Notes: generated from the sequence alone by a model not told the origin. Shown: positions 34,580-43,518, numbered from the stretch's first letter. The stretch is 57,824 nucleotides of DNA from an uncultured Pseudomonadota bacterium (GCA_903875225.1 CAIQVJ010000105.1:1-57824), one strand, 5' to 3'. Program-made: numbers and translations.

Positions 34580-35650
34580 TTATCGAATTTCCGCGACGAT
34601 TTGAAAACGAGAATTCGTCAACGTTCCGTCATCCCTTCGACCTGTCTCCACAAGACCCTCATACAACGCCGCGTATGCCGAGGCGCAGCGTTGGATCGAA
34701 AATGACACGGACCGCGCCAGCCCGGCGGCGCCAGACCGGGCCCGAAGCCCGGCGTCCTCCCGCACCCGGCCGAGCGCCGAGCCGAGCGCGCGAGCGTCCC
34801 CCGGCGGCACGAGCACGCCTGCGTCGCCGAGCAGCTCGGGCAGGCCATCGACGGCCGAAGCGACGACCGGGAGCCCGGCGGCCATGCCTTCCAGCGCAAC
34901 CAGGCCGAAGCCCTCCCAGAGACTCGGCACCACGAGCACGTCGGAGGCCGCCATCAGCGCGGGCACATCCTCCCGGGCACCCAGCCACTCGACAGTGGCC
35001 CCGCGGACCTGTTGAACGCCCCGCCGGGACGACGTGCCGGCGATCCGCAGGTGGACGCCGTCGGGGAGCGCGGCCAGCAGCACATCGAAGCCCTTCTGCG
35101 GGACATCCCGGCCCACGGCGAGAAAGCGGGTGCCAGGCCCGGGCGCCGCAGGTTGGAACCGGGCAAGGTCGATGCCGTTCGGGATCACGACCGCGTGCGC
35201 GTGACGGATCCCCTCCACCCGCTCCGCCCATGCCCGTGCGGCGCGGGAGACGAACACGAGCCGGTCGGAGGAGCCAGCCAGCGCTCGCTTGACCAGGCGA
35301 TGCCGCCCCCGCTCGTCGCGGTTCACGTTGTGCTCGGTCGTCACCACCGGCTTCCGCGCCACACGGGCTGCCAGGCGGCCCCAGGTGTCTCCCGCGAACA
35401 GGTGGGTGTGCACGAGGTCGAACCCGCTCGCCAGGCGGGCCAGTCGGGACACCTCGCGCGCTCCGCCGATCCCGGTTCGCGCCGACCCGAGGTGCACGCG
35501 CACGCCGGCGGCCGCATAGGCACCCTCGAGCGCCCCCCCGCCCATCACGGTGGCGACCTCCTGCTCGCAGCGTCGCTCCGAACACAGCCCCAGGACCAGG
35601 CGCTCCGCCCCGCCACCGGAGAGATCGCAGATCACGTGGAGCACCCTCAT
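34580..35650 (-). CDS. GT4-family glycosyltransferase
   Basis: The ATG at 35650 begins MRVLHVICDLSGGGAERLVL, the typical N-terminus with the GGxE-type acceptor loop of GT-B family 4 enzymes. FDLVHTHLFAGDTWGR, VVIPNGIDLARFQP, FLAVGRDVPQKGFDVLL and the nucleotide-sugar motif VPSLWEGFGLVALEGMAAGL (EGFGLxxLE) are all present. The 356-residue enzyme has no signal peptide and acts in the cytoplasm or at the inner membrane face, transferring a sugar from a nucleotide donor. The substrate is unknown. It lies only about 20 bases before the TPR gene on the same strand, but the functional link to the injection system is not evident. Confidence 0.92.
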   Translation of the reverse strand: MRVLHVICDLSGGGAERLVLGLCSERRCEQEVATVMGGGALEGAYAAAGVRVHLGSARTGIGGAREVSRLARLASGFDLVHTHLFAGDTWGRLAARVARKPVVTTEHNVNRDERGRHRLVKRALAGSSDRLVFVSRAARAWAERVEGIRHAHAVVIPNGIDLARFQPAAPGPGTRFLAVGRDVPQKGFDVLLAALPDGVHLRIAGTSSRRGVQQVRGATVEWLGAREDVPALMAASDVLVVPSLWEGFGLVALEGMAAGLPVVASAVDGLPELLGDAGVLVPPGDARALGSALGRVREDAGLRARSGAAGLARSVSFSIQRCASAYAALYEGLVETGRRDDGTLTNSRFQIVAEIR

Positions 35651-35800
35651 TCCTGCCCCCCGGGAGCAGCTGGAAGTCGTCCGAGCACTCGAGCGCCTCC
35701 AACGGCACGCCGCTTGCATGAACTCTTGACGCTGCTGCCCTCGTCGTAGGTCTCGGCCTTCGACACCTCCCCGCTGCTGTCCCCCCGGAGTCTCCCCACC

Positions 35801-35971
35801 ATGGCCCGCTCACTCACCGTCAAGCATGAAGAAAAGCTGCAGACCTCCAGCCTTCTCAACGCATTCCTCTTCCTCACCCTCGCCTGGATGGCCGCTGGCG
35901 CGTTCTTCGCGAGCATGGCCGAAGCCTCGGCGGCGGACGCCACGCTGCCTCCGACCTCGCAGCTCCCGTAA
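35801..35971 (+). CDS. Small single-span membrane or secreted peptide (56 residues)
   Basis: An ATG at 35801 is preceded by CGGAG at ten bases. The 56-codon frame starts with a basic/charged segment (ARSLTVKHEEKLQ), then one hydrophobic helix (about 17-40, LLNAFLFLTLAWMAAGAFFA), and ends in a short Pro/Ser tail. It could be an inner-membrane peptide, or a signal peptide with a very short mature part. It is divergent from the glycosyltransferase and convergent with the WxxGxW protein. Good codon use and a well-placed Shine-Dalgarno support it, but no homologue is known to me. Confidence 0.5.
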   Translation: MARSLTVKHEEKLQTSSLLNAFLFLTLAWMAAGAFFASMAEASAADATLPPTSQLP

Positions 35972-36094
35972 CGATTTGTAGAATCAAATCTACGGACAGC
36001 AGAACCAGTCGGGCGGCTTGCTCCCCCCGATCGGATGCCGGCGGCGGCAGTCGAACGCCGCACGAGCCTGGGCCTGCTGACCGCAGATGACGCA

Positions 36095-36652
36095 CTAGTA
36101 GTCGTGATGTACGTCACCCGCGGGCTCTTGAGGCAGCGGCGGGGGCGGCGGGGGCGGCGCAGAAGACGAGGGCGCTGCTGACGTCGCAGGTGCCGGTGCC
36201 GCCTCGGGATCGACCGACGCGGCTTCGGGAGGCGCCGAGCCGACAGCCTCCCAGTGCCCTTCCACCCAGTGCCCGTCCTGGTAGTAGCCCTCCTGCCAGC
36301 GCCAGCCGGGCCGGACGTCCTCGCGCCAGTGGCCCTCCACGTAGGCGGGGCCCTCCCAGTGGCCCGGGACCCAGACCGATCCGGGGGTGGGCTGGGCGGG
36401 TTGCCAGTAGCCGGGGATCCAGACGCGATGGTCGTCGTAGTGCCCCGCGATCCACACCCAGCCGGGGCGGGGCGGCGGGACGTACCCGAACACCCACGGA
36501 TTGAGCGTGATGACGACCCCGGGCGGCGGGCCGTACCCGTAGTGGCGGGCGGGCGGGGGCGGCGGGCGATGAGGATGTGCGGAGGCAGGCCCTGGCAGGA
36601 GCGCGAGGGCGACCAGCCCGGCGAGGATCGAACAGCGTACAGCGGAATGCAT
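36095..36652 (-). CDS. Exported WxxGxW-repeat protein
   Basis: The ATG at 36652 has a strong GGAGG Shine-Dalgarno. The 185-residue precursor has a signal peptide (SAVRCSILAGLVALALLPG, cleavage after SASA-like site near residue 25) and a His/Pro-rich start. A chain of aromatic repeats follows of the WxxGxW/YxWQ kind (WIAGHYDDHRVWIPGYW, WVPGHWEGPAYVEGHW, WRWQEGYYQDGHWVEGHW). The C-terminal tail is Pro/Ala-rich. Such proteins are periplasmic or outer-membrane-associated and of unknown biochemical role. The TAG stop is followed in frame by a 34-residue Cys-rich stretch; see findings. Confidence 0.85.
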   Translation of the reverse strand: MHSAVRCSILAGLVALALLPGPASAHPHRPPPPPARHYGYGPPPGVVITLNPWVFGYVPPPRPGWVWIAGHYDDHRVWIPGYWQPAQPTPGSVWVPGHWEGPAYVEGHWREDVRPGWRWQEGYYQDGHWVEGHWEAVGSAPPEAASVDPEAAPAPATSAAPSSSAPPPPPPPLPQEPAGDVHHDY

Positions 36653-36798
36653 GAAGACCTCCAATCGTACCAGAAGACGCCTGACGCGCTCACTTATTCA
36701 CATCGCGAGCGTCGGGAACCCTGCCCCGGGGGCCGTGCCGACCCATCTGCGGATCGGTCACGTGCCGCCCATGAAGGGCTTGCGGGGCCTGCCGGCCC

Positions 36799-37827
36799 TC
36801 ACCGTCTCACGAACGCCGCCAAAGACCTGATCGCAGAGGGCGCCCCCACCACGATCAGGACGTCGCCCTCCTGCGCGACCACCCTGGAGCCCGGCGCCGG
36901 CACGATGGTGCCGTCCTTCCGCCGGATGGCGACGACGACCACCTGGAACCGATCCCGCAGCATCAGCTCCCCGAGCGTCTGGTCCACGAGCGTACTCGAC
37001 GCGCCGACGATGAACTCGTCGAACTGCACGTCCTCATGGGACCCGAGCGTGGCGAGGTCCAGGAACGTGGACGCATGGGGCCGGACGATGCCGTGCGCCA
37101 TCCGCCAGCCGCCCATCTGGTGCGGGCTGACGACGCTGGTGGCGCCCGCGCGGCGGGCCTTGAGCGCGTGCTCCGCGTCGGCGACGCGGGTGACGATGTT
37201 CATGTCCGGGTTCATCTGGCGCGCGGACAGCGTGACGAAGACGGCCTGGGCGGGGTTCGACACCGCCACCGCGAGGCCCTTCGCGCGGCGGATGCCCGCA
37301 GCGCCGAGCACGTCGTCGTTCGCCCCATCTCCCACCACCACCGGGCAGATCTGCGCGCTCTCGATCTCCTGCACGAGTGCCGCGTCCTGCTCGATCACGG
37401 CGACCGGCACCCCCGCTGCCCGAAGCTCCTGCACGATCGTCCGACCGAGCCGACCGTAGCCGACGACGATCGTGTGCTTGTCCAATGCATCCATCTGTCT
37501 CCGCCTCCTGCGCGCACGCAGAATGTTCCCGAGCCCACCATCGACGATCATCGCCGTGATTTGCCCGGTGGTGTAGGTGCCGATCGCCAACCCGGCGAGG
37601 ATCAGCCCCATCGTGAACACCCGCCCGGCCGGGGAGAGCGGGTGCACCTCCCCGAACCCGATGGTCGTGAGCGTGATGACCACCATCCAGACCGCGTCGA
37701 GGGGCGACCAGTCCTCGATCCAGACGTAGCCCACCACGCCCATCGTGAGCACCGCCAGAAAGGCAGTGAGCGCGAGGGCGAGCGGGCGTGGGGTCAGGTC
37801 TTCTCCCCCGCCTCTCCGGCCTCCCAC
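36799..37827 (-). CDS. Potassium channel with RCK (TrkA-N/TrkA-C) domains
   Basis: The 342-residue protein has two membrane helices (about 17-35 and 71-95) flanking a pore loop with the selectivity filter TIGFGE (55-60), a variant of TVGYGD. The cytoplasmic RCK domain follows with the nucleotide-binding GYGRLG (123-128) and VIEQD, then a TrkA-C-like end. It is a two-TM channel of the MthK type, gated by the RCK ring, and sits in the inner membrane. The only good start (37827) overlaps ribD by 34 bases on the same strand, so the two may be co-translated. Permeation selectivity cannot be proven from the variant filter. Confidence 0.9.
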   Translation of the reverse strand: MGGRRGGGEDLTPRPLALALTAFLAVLTMGVVGYVWIEDWSPLDAVWMVVITLTTIGFGEVHPLSPAGRVFTMGLILAGLAIGTYTTGQITAMIVDGGLGNILRARRRRRQMDALDKHTIVVGYGRLGRTIVQELRAAGVPVAVIEQDAALVQEIESAQICPVVVGDGANDDVLGAAGIRRAKGLAVAVSNPAQAVFVTLSARQMNPDMNIVTRVADAEHALKARRAGATSVVSPHQMGGWRMAHGIVRPHASTFLDLATLGSHEDVQFDEFIVGASSTLVDQTLGELMLRDRFQVVVVAIRRKDGTIVPAPGSRVVAQEGDVLIVVGAPSAIRSLAAFVRR

Positions 37828-38891
37828 GCCATGTGAACGTCCGGCCCGACCCGCTGCACCTCGGAGAGCGTGAACCCCGGCGCGTCGGCGAGCCGGAACC
37901 CCGGCCCCTCCACGAACCCCGGGCCACCCGCCAGCACACGGCCGTTCACGAAAAGCTCGAGCCGATCCACGAACCCGCCGACCAGCATCGACCGGTGCAC
38001 GGCGCCCCCGCCCTCGACCAGCACCCGGCGCACACCGCGCGCCGCGAGATCCCGCAGCACGGCGTCGATGTCGAGGCCGCCGACTCCCGGTCCCACCCCC
38101 ACGGTCTCGGCCCCTCGCGCCCGGAGCGCCCGCGCCCGCTCCCCGGCCAGTGGCGCGAGGCCGTACACGATGGTGCGCTCCCCGAGCACCCTCGACGTCT
38201 CCGGCGTTCGCAGCCCGCTGTCGAGCACGACGCGCCAGGGATCCCGGCCCGGCCCCTCCTGCCGGACGGTGAGCAGCGGGTCATCCGCCAGCACCGTGCC
38301 GACCCCGACCAGGACGGCATCGTGTTGACCGCGCAGCGTGTGCCCCGCAGCCCGCGCCTCGGGCCCGGTGATCCACCTCGACTCCCCGGCCGCGCTGGCG
38401 ATGCGCCCGTCGAGCGTGACGGCCGCCTTGAGCGTGACCTCGGGCAGCCCACCCGCGACGACGCGTAGAAATCCGAGGTTCATCTTGCGGCAGGCGGTCT
38501 CCTGGACCCCCACGTCCACCGCGATGCCCGCCGCCCGCAGGATCGCGATGCCGCGCCCGCTCACCAGCGGGAAGGGATCCACGATCCCGACCACGACGCG
38601 CGAGACGCCCGCCCGGACGATCGCATCGGTGCAGGGCGGCGTGCGGCCGTGATGGCAGCAGGGCTCGAGCGTGACGTAGAGCGTCGCGCCCCGCGCCGCG
38701 CCTTCGATCTGTCGGAGGGCGTGCGGCTCGGCGTGGTCGAGGCCCGGCGCCTGGGTCCAGCCCTCGGCGAGCACCACGCCGTCCCGCACGACGACGGCTC
38801 CCACGGCCGGGTTGTTGCCGGTGCCCCCCAACGCCCGGCGCGCAACGAGCAACGCACGCTGCATCCAGGCTTCGTCGGCGGCGAGGCTCAT
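37794..38891 (-). CDS. ribD: Bifunctional riboflavin biosynthesis deaminase/reductase RibD
   Basis: The 365-residue length is typical of RibD, which deaminates and then reduces the pyrimidine intermediate after GTP cyclohydrolase II. The zinc-dependent deaminase domain shows His53-Ala-Glu55 and PCCHHGRTPPC (Cys78 to Cys87). The reductase domain shows VTLKAAVTLDGRIA, GVGTVLADDPLLT and VLVEGGG. The ATG at 38891 overlaps the nrdR stop as ATGA. The nrdR-ribD order is common in bacteria, and the other riboflavin/FAD gene here is ribF at 1910. Confidence 0.96.
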   Translation of the reverse strand: MSLAADEAWMQRALLVARRALGGTGNNPAVGAVVVRDGVVLAEGWTQAPGLDHAEPHALRQIEGAARGATLYVTLEPCCHHGRTPPCTDAIVRAGVSRVVVGIVDPFPLVSGRGIAILRAAGIAVDVGVQETACRKMNLGFLRVVAGGLPEVTLKAAVTLDGRIASAAGESRWITGPEARAAGHTLRGQHDAVLVGVGTVLADDPLLTVRQEGPGRDPWRVVLDSGLRTPETSRVLGERTIVYGLAPLAGERARALRARGAETVGVGPGVGGLDIDAVLRDLAARGVRRVLVEGGGAVHRSMLVGGFVDRLELFVNGRVLAGGPGFVEGPGFRLADAPGFTLSEVQRVGPDVHMAWEAGEAGEKT

Positions 38892-39376
38892 GGCCCCGGT
38901 TCCCTTCGCGCGCTCCCGGGCAGGAGCGGTCCGACCACGTTCAGGAAGTCCTCGGGGGACTCGAACGCGCGGTACACGCTGGCAAACCGCAGGTATGCGA
39001 CCGCGTCGAGCTCCTGCAGCGCCGCCATGGCGATGTCCCCCAACTCACGCGTGGGGACCTCCCGATCCGCGCGGCGGGAGAGCTCCTTCTCCACGCGCAC
39101 CACCACGCCTTCGAGCTGCTCGTCGGTCACCGGCCGCTTCCTGCAGGCGAGCCGCAGGCCAGCGAGGAGCTTTTCACGTGAGAACGCCTGCTTTCGGCCG
39201 TCGCGCTTGAGGATCACCGGGAGTCGGAACTCGATCCGCTCGAACGTGGTGAAGCGATGGTTGCACCCCTCACACTCCCGCCGCCGGCGGATCGCGTCGC
39301 CCGCATCGCGGGAGTCCACGACGCGGCTCTCGGGGTGGTCACAGACTGGGCACTGCACGGGGCGCGCGGCTATCAC
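38888..39376 (-). CDS. nrdR: Transcriptional repressor NrdR
   Basis: The 162-residue protein has a zinc ribbon (Cys9/Cys12 and Cys35/Cys38; ECEGCNHRFTTFERIE) followed by the ATP-cone (VILKRDGRKQAFSREKLLAG, AVAYLRFASVYRAFES). NrdR senses dATP/ATP and represses ribonucleotide reductase genes through NrdR boxes. It lies 19 bases downstream of livM on the same strand and is translationally coupled to ribD. No NrdR box was located with confidence in the window. Confidence 0.97.
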   Translation of the reverse strand: MIAARPVQCPVCDHPESRVVDSRDAGDAIRRRRECEGCNHRFTTFERIEFRLPVILKRDGRKQAFSREKLLAGLRLACRKRPVTDEQLEGVVVRVEKELSRRADREVPTRELGDIAMAALQELDAVAYLRFASVYRAFESPEDFLNVVGPLLPGSARREPGP

Positions 39377-39395
39377 GCGGGCCGGTGGAGGGCCC

Positions 39396-40334
39396 CTATG
39401 CCTTCACCGGCTTGCGGAACCGCAGCACCTCGGTGAGCTCGCGCGCGCCCAACAACCCTGTGGGGCGCAGGATCATCATCCCGATGAGCAGCAGCGAGTA
39501 GATGACCATCCGGTACTGCGCGATGGGGCGCAGCAGCTCGGGCAGGGCGGTGAGCACCGAGGAGGCGATCAACGGGCCCGAGAGCGAGCCCGTGCCGCCG
39601 AGCACCACCATGGCGACAAGCTCGATGGACCGATCGTACTGGAACTGCGTCGGGAAGATCGATCCCCGGTGGAACGCGACGAGGCCGCCCGCGATCCCGG
39701 CCCAGAAGGCCCCGATGACGAACGCCGTGACCTTGGCCCGCGTCGTGTCGATCCCGAGCGAGCGGGTGGCGATCTCGTTGTCGCGCACGGCCTCGAACAC
39801 CCTGCCCTGGCCGCTCGCGATCAGGTTCCGGAGCGAGATCCCGCCGAGGAGGACGAACGTGAACGTCCACCCGAAATTGGTGAACGTCGGCAGCCCGATC
39901 AGGCCCTTCGCCCCGCCCAGCCACTCGGCGTTCTGGATGAGGACGATGATGATGCCGTTGAACCCGAGGGTGACGACCGCGAGGTAGTCGCCCGTGAGCC
40001 GCAGGCTCGGCAACCCGACGACCACCCCGGCGACAGCCGCGGCGCACCCACCCACGATCAGGCAGACGGGGGGCGGCACGTGCGCGTAGAGGCTCAGCGC
40101 CCCGGCAGTGTACGCCCCGACCGCCATGAACCCCGCATGGCCGAGGGAGAACTGCCCGGTGAACCCCAGCACCAGCGCGAGGCCCATCACTGCGAGCAGG
40201 TTCATCCCCACGCGCACGACGATGTCCGCGTAGTAGGGGTCGGTCCACGGGATCGCGAAGACCTGGATGCCCCATACGATCGTGATCCCGAGAAGCATCG
40301 CTGCCCACCCGATCATCGCACCGCGCGTCATCAT
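39396..40334 (-). CDS. livM: Branched-chain amino-acid type ABC transporter permease LivM
   Basis: The first of two tandem ATGs at 40334 overlaps the livH stop as TGATG. The 312-residue membrane protein has about nine hydrophobic helices and the LivM signature GFTGQFSLGHAGFMAVGAY, then EAVRDNEIATRSLGID (the EAA-like loop that contacts the ATPase) and MVVLGGTGSLSGPLIAS. It forms the inner-membrane channel with LivH. The longer frame extending past 41233 is a shadow of livH. The ATPase genes livG and livF do not follow here. Confidence 0.94.
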   Translation of the reverse strand: MMTRGAMIGWAAMLLGITIVWGIQVFAIPWTDPYYADIVVRVGMNLLAVMGLALVLGFTGQFSLGHAGFMAVGAYTAGALSLYAHVPPPVCLIVGGCAAAVAGVVVGLPSLRLTGDYLAVVTLGFNGIIIVLIQNAEWLGGAKGLIGLPTFTNFGWTFTFVLLGGISLRNLIASGQGRVFEAVRDNEIATRSLGIDTTRAKVTAFVIGAFWAGIAGGLVAFHRGSIFPTQFQYDRSIELVAMVVLGGTGSLSGPLIASSVLTALPELLRPIAQYRMVIYSLLLIGMMILRPTGLLGARELTEVLRFRKPVKA

Positions 40335-41233
40335 CAGACCTTCTCCGGCGCGTGCTTTCCGAGGATGCCCGAAGGGCGGAACAGCAGGATGATGATCAGG
40401 AGGCAGAACGCGATCGCGTCGCGGTAGGTGCTCGTGAGGTAGCCGCTCACGAACGTCTCGGAGAGGCCGAGGAGGATGGCGCCGACCACCGCGCCCGGGA
40501 TGGACCCGATCCCCCCCAGCACCGCGGCCACGAAGGCCTTCAGGCCCATGTTCGTGCCCATCTCGGGGTCGATCTTGTGCATGTCGACCGCGCGGAGGAA
40601 CGCGGCTGCACCGGCGAGGCTGGAGCCGAGGGCGAAGGTGAAGGCGATCACGCGGTCCACATTGATGCCCATGAGCGCGGCGGCATCCCGACTGTGGCTC
40701 ACCGCCCGCATCGCCCGGCCCATCTGCGTGCGCTCGACGATGTGGTGGAGGAGCACCATCAGCACCAGCGTGACCGCGAGCGTGATCACGTCCATGCTGC
40801 GAAGCGTCAGGCCCGGTGCAAGCTGCCACTGCGCAGCTGGGAGGAGCGTGGGGAAGCTGGCGAGCGGGCCACACACCAGCAGCGTGCCGTTCCGGAGCAG
40901 CATCGACACGCCGATCGCAGTGATCAGAAGGTTCAATCGACCGGACTTTCGGAGCGGCCGATACGCGAGCCGCTCGATCGTCATGCCGAGCGCGGCGCAG
41001 AACGCCATGGTGCCGAGGATGACGAGCGTGACCGAAGCGACGGTCGGGTTCTGATCCGCGCCCGTCCAACGTGCGAGGTACAACGACATGAAGGCGCCCA
41101 TCATGAACACTTCGCTGTGCGCGAAGTTGATGAGCTGCAGCGTCCCGTACACCATGGTGTAGCCGAGGGCGATCAACGCGTAGATCGCGCCGAGCGAGAG
41201 GCCGTTGATGAGCTGCTGGAAGAAGACGGTCAT
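40334..41233 (-). CDS. livH: Branched-chain amino-acid type ABC transporter permease LivH
   Basis: The 299-residue permease begins with FFQQLINGLSLGAIYALIAL and continues with GYTMVYGTLQLINFAHSEVF, the LivH signature, and the cytoplasmic coupling loop MRAVSHSRDAAALMGIN. It ends with AVVGAILLGLSETFVSGYL and a last membrane helix. It pairs with LivM. The substrate-binding protein livK lies about 2.3 kb upstream, beyond an unrelated plus-strand gene. In the 164-base spacer upstream I see no clear promoter. Confidence 0.94.
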   Translation of the reverse strand: MTVFFQQLINGLSLGAIYALIALGYTMVYGTLQLINFAHSEVFMMGAFMSLYLARWTGADQNPTVASVTLVILGTMAFCAALGMTIERLAYRPLRKSGRLNLLITAIGVSMLLRNGTLLVCGPLASFPTLLPAAQWQLAPGLTLRSMDVITLAVTLVLMVLLHHIVERTQMGRAMRAVSHSRDAAALMGINVDRVIAFTFALGSSLAGAAAFLRAVDMHKIDPEMGTNMGLKAFVAAVLGGIGSIPGAVVGAILLGLSETFVSGYLTSTYRDAIAFCLLIIILLFRPSGILGKHAPEKV

Positions 41234-41397
41234 GGGGCGAACGCCTTCTAGCGCGGCCGGGCGCCGGGCGTCGAGGTTCGCCGGACTCGTCGGGATGATC
41301 CCGGATCGAGTCCGACGCTGGCGGGGACGTTGACGGTTGTGTCACACCGGGTGGGGGGGCAGGCCAGAAACCACCTGACAGGGTGTAGACTTCCCCG

Positions 41398-43464
41398 ATG
41401 GTCACCCTGCTGCTCGCCCTTGCCTGCATGCCCCAGTCGGTGCCCCTGGGCGGCAACCCGCACGATTGCACGCCCACAGACGAGATCTGCGACGGCGTCG
41501 ACAACGACTGCGACGGGCTGATCGACGACGGGGATCCGGACCGGGTCGGGGCAGTCAACTGGTTCGCGGACGCCGACGGCGACGGGTACGGCGACCCGGC
41601 CGTGCAGGATCTCGGCTGTGCCCAGCCCGTCGGCTTCGTCGCGGACAGCACGGATTGCGACGACACCTCGCCCGCCGTGAACCCGGCCACCGACGAGATC
41701 TGCGACGATCTCGACGACGACTGCGACGGGCTCGTCGACGGGCAGGACGGGTCACTGACCGACGGCACCCCCTTCTACGCGGACGCGGATGGTGACGGGT
41801 TCGGGGATGCGACGAGCCCCACGGAGGCCTGCTCAGCGCCGCCGGGGTCCGTCGCGGACTCCTCCGACTGCGACGACGCCGATCCCGCGATCAACCCGGA
41901 TGCAGACGAGATCTGTGACGATCTCGACGATGATTGCGACGGGCTCGTCGACGGGCAGGACGACTCGCTCGCCGATGGCACCCCCTTCTACGCGGACCGG
42001 GACGGCGACGGGTTTGGCGATGCGGCGAGCCCCACGGTGGCCTGCTCTGCGCCGCCCGGGTCCGTCGCGGACTCCTCCGACTGCGATGACGCCGACAGCA
42101 CCGTGCTCTCTTGTGCCTCCTGCTCGGTCGCCGCGCGCAGCCCCGCCCGCTGGGCGCTCGACGTCCCCCGCGACGCCGACGTCACGATCAACGCCGATCT
42201 CGACCCCTCCACGGTCGATGACAGCTCGCTCGTCGTGTACGGCGACGTCTCTGGCTACCTCCCGGGTACGGTTTCCTACGCATCCGGCCGGGCGACCTTC
42301 CGCCCCGACGGCCTCGCCCAGCCCGGCGAGCGCGTCACCGCCGTGCTCACCGGGGCCGCGCAGTGCACAGACGGCGGAACACCCGGCCCCGTCGTATGGA
42401 CGTGGACAGCGGCGGTCGATGGGGGAACCGGGGTGCTGTACGACGCGGGGGAGACCTGGACCGGGGCGAACTACAGCTACACCGTGGTCGCGTACGACTT
42501 CGACGGCGACGGGGATCTCGAGGTGGCGACGGCGGATGCGCAGGGGGACACCGTCAGTGTGCTCGACGGCGCGCCGGGCGCCTACAGCGTCATCCAGCAG
42601 GTCGCCGTGAGCGGCTACCCCAACTTCCTCGACGGCGGAGATGTCGATCAGGACGGCGACGTCGATCTGATCGTGTCCGCCGGCTCTGTCGGGGTGCTAG
42701 TGAACGACGGGACGGGTGACTTCGCTGATCCGGTCACCTACGACGCCGCTCCGCACGGCAGCGTGTCGTCGGCGCGGACCGCGGATCTGGACGGCGACGG
42801 GGACCTCGACATCGTCGCCTCCATGGGCTTCAACGACGCCGTGGTCGTGCTCTCGAACGACGGAAGCGGCGCGTTCACGCTCACGTCCGCCGTGACGTTC
42901 AGCACGCTCTGGGGCGACCCGTTCCCGCTGGACCTGGGGGACCTGGACGGCGACGACGACATCGACGTCCTGGCACCCCTCGCGGCCGAGAGCTCCGCAG
43001 CGGTGCTGCTGAACGACGGCACAGGGGCGTTGACCAACATCGGTTCGATCGCCCTCGCCGACACGCCCAAGTCGGTGTTCATCGACGATCTCGACGGCGA
43101 TGGCGATGCCGACGCCGCCATACCCACCCTCTACGGCAACCTGCTGTTCACGCTGACCGGCGACGGATCCGGCGCTCTGTCCACCTCCAGCCAGGCGCTC
43201 GCCAGCGGCCACGGCCTGTGCGGCGGCGATCTGGACGCCGACGGCGATCTCGACCTCGCCGTGCCGACGTTCGACCACTACACGGTCGTCACGCTCCTCA
43301 ATGACGGCTCCGCGGCGTTCACCACCGCCCAGACCCTCCCCACGACGCGCAAGGCCGGCTCCGTGTTCTGCGCCGACCTCGACGGCGACGGCGCGCTCGA
43401 CGTCATCGTCGCGGGATCGGAGAGCGGCGACAGCTCCGTGACCGCCTTCCTCAACACGCCGTGA
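41398..43464 (+). CDS. MopE-like/FG-GAP repeat lipoprotein
   Basis: The 688-residue precursor has a very short lipoprotein-type signal (VTLLLALAC). The N-terminal third contains three copies of the Asp/Cys-rich MopE-like motif EICDGVDNDCDGLIDDG, separated by FYADADGDGFGD repeats; these are typical putative metal-binding segments of myxobacterial surface proteins. A beta domain of unknown type follows (about 240-350), then at least six FG-GAP/VCBS-like repeats with DxDGDGDxD calcium-binding loops that should form a beta-propeller. The protein is probably surface-exposed and calcium-stabilised. It sits within the liv locus on the opposite strand. Confidence 0.87.
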   Translation: MVTLLLALACMPQSVPLGGNPHDCTPTDEICDGVDNDCDGLIDDGDPDRVGAVNWFADADGDGYGDPAVQDLGCAQPVGFVADSTDCDDTSPAVNPATDEICDDLDDDCDGLVDGQDGSLTDGTPFYADADGDGFGDATSPTEACSAPPGSVADSSDCDDADPAINPDADEICDDLDDDCDGLVDGQDDSLADGTPFYADRDGDGFGDAASPTVACSAPPGSVADSSDCDDADSTVLSCASCSVAARSPARWALDVPRDADVTINADLDPSTVDDSSLVVYGDVSGYLPGTVSYASGRATFRPDGLAQPGERVTAVLTGAAQCTDGGTPGPVVWTWTAAVDGGTGVLYDAGETWTGANYSYTVVAYDFDGDGDLEVATADAQGDTVSVLDGAPGAYSVIQQVAVSGYPNFLDGGDVDQDGDVDLIVSAGSVGVLVNDGTGDFADPVTYDAAPHGSVSSARTADLDGDGDLDIVASMGFNDAVVVLSNDGSGAFTLTSAVTFSTLWGDPFPLDLGDLDGDDDIDVLAPLAAESSAAVLLNDGTGALTNIGSIALADTPKSVFIDDLDGDGDADAAIPTLYGNLLFTLTGDGSGALSTSSQALASGHGLCGGDLDADGDLDLAVPTFDHYTVVTLLNDGSAAFTTAQTLPTTRKAGSVFCADLDGDGALDVIVAGSESGDSSVTAFLNTP
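41692..42117 (+). repeat. Two 213-bp in-frame repeats in the MopE-like gene
   Basis: A block starting with GACGAGATCTG at 41692 recurs at 41905, a period of 213 bases or 71 codons. Each unit encodes a MopE-like motif plus the FYAD(A/R)DGDGFGDA segment. The DNA similarity is high, so one copy arose recently or is kept alike by gene conversion. A more diverged relative of the unit lies before them at about 41481. Confidence 0.85.
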
Positions 43465-43476
43465 ACCCCCTCGACA

Positions 43477-43492
43477 GCGCGGTTGAACGCGC
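43477..43492. terminator. Weak hairpin between convergent genes
   Basis: GCGCG-gttgaa-CGCGC lies in the 54-base gap between the MopE-like gene and livK, which converge. The stem is only five bases and has no U-tract, so its role as terminator is speculative. Confidence 0.25.
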
Positions 43493-43518
43493 CGCAGGCG
43501 CACCGCCCCCCAAAGCAC

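Noticed and set aside
38649..40427. A 592-codon plus-strand frame over ribD, nrdR and livM
   Set aside because: All three minus-strand genes are strongly supported by motifs; the plus-strand product is composition-driven.
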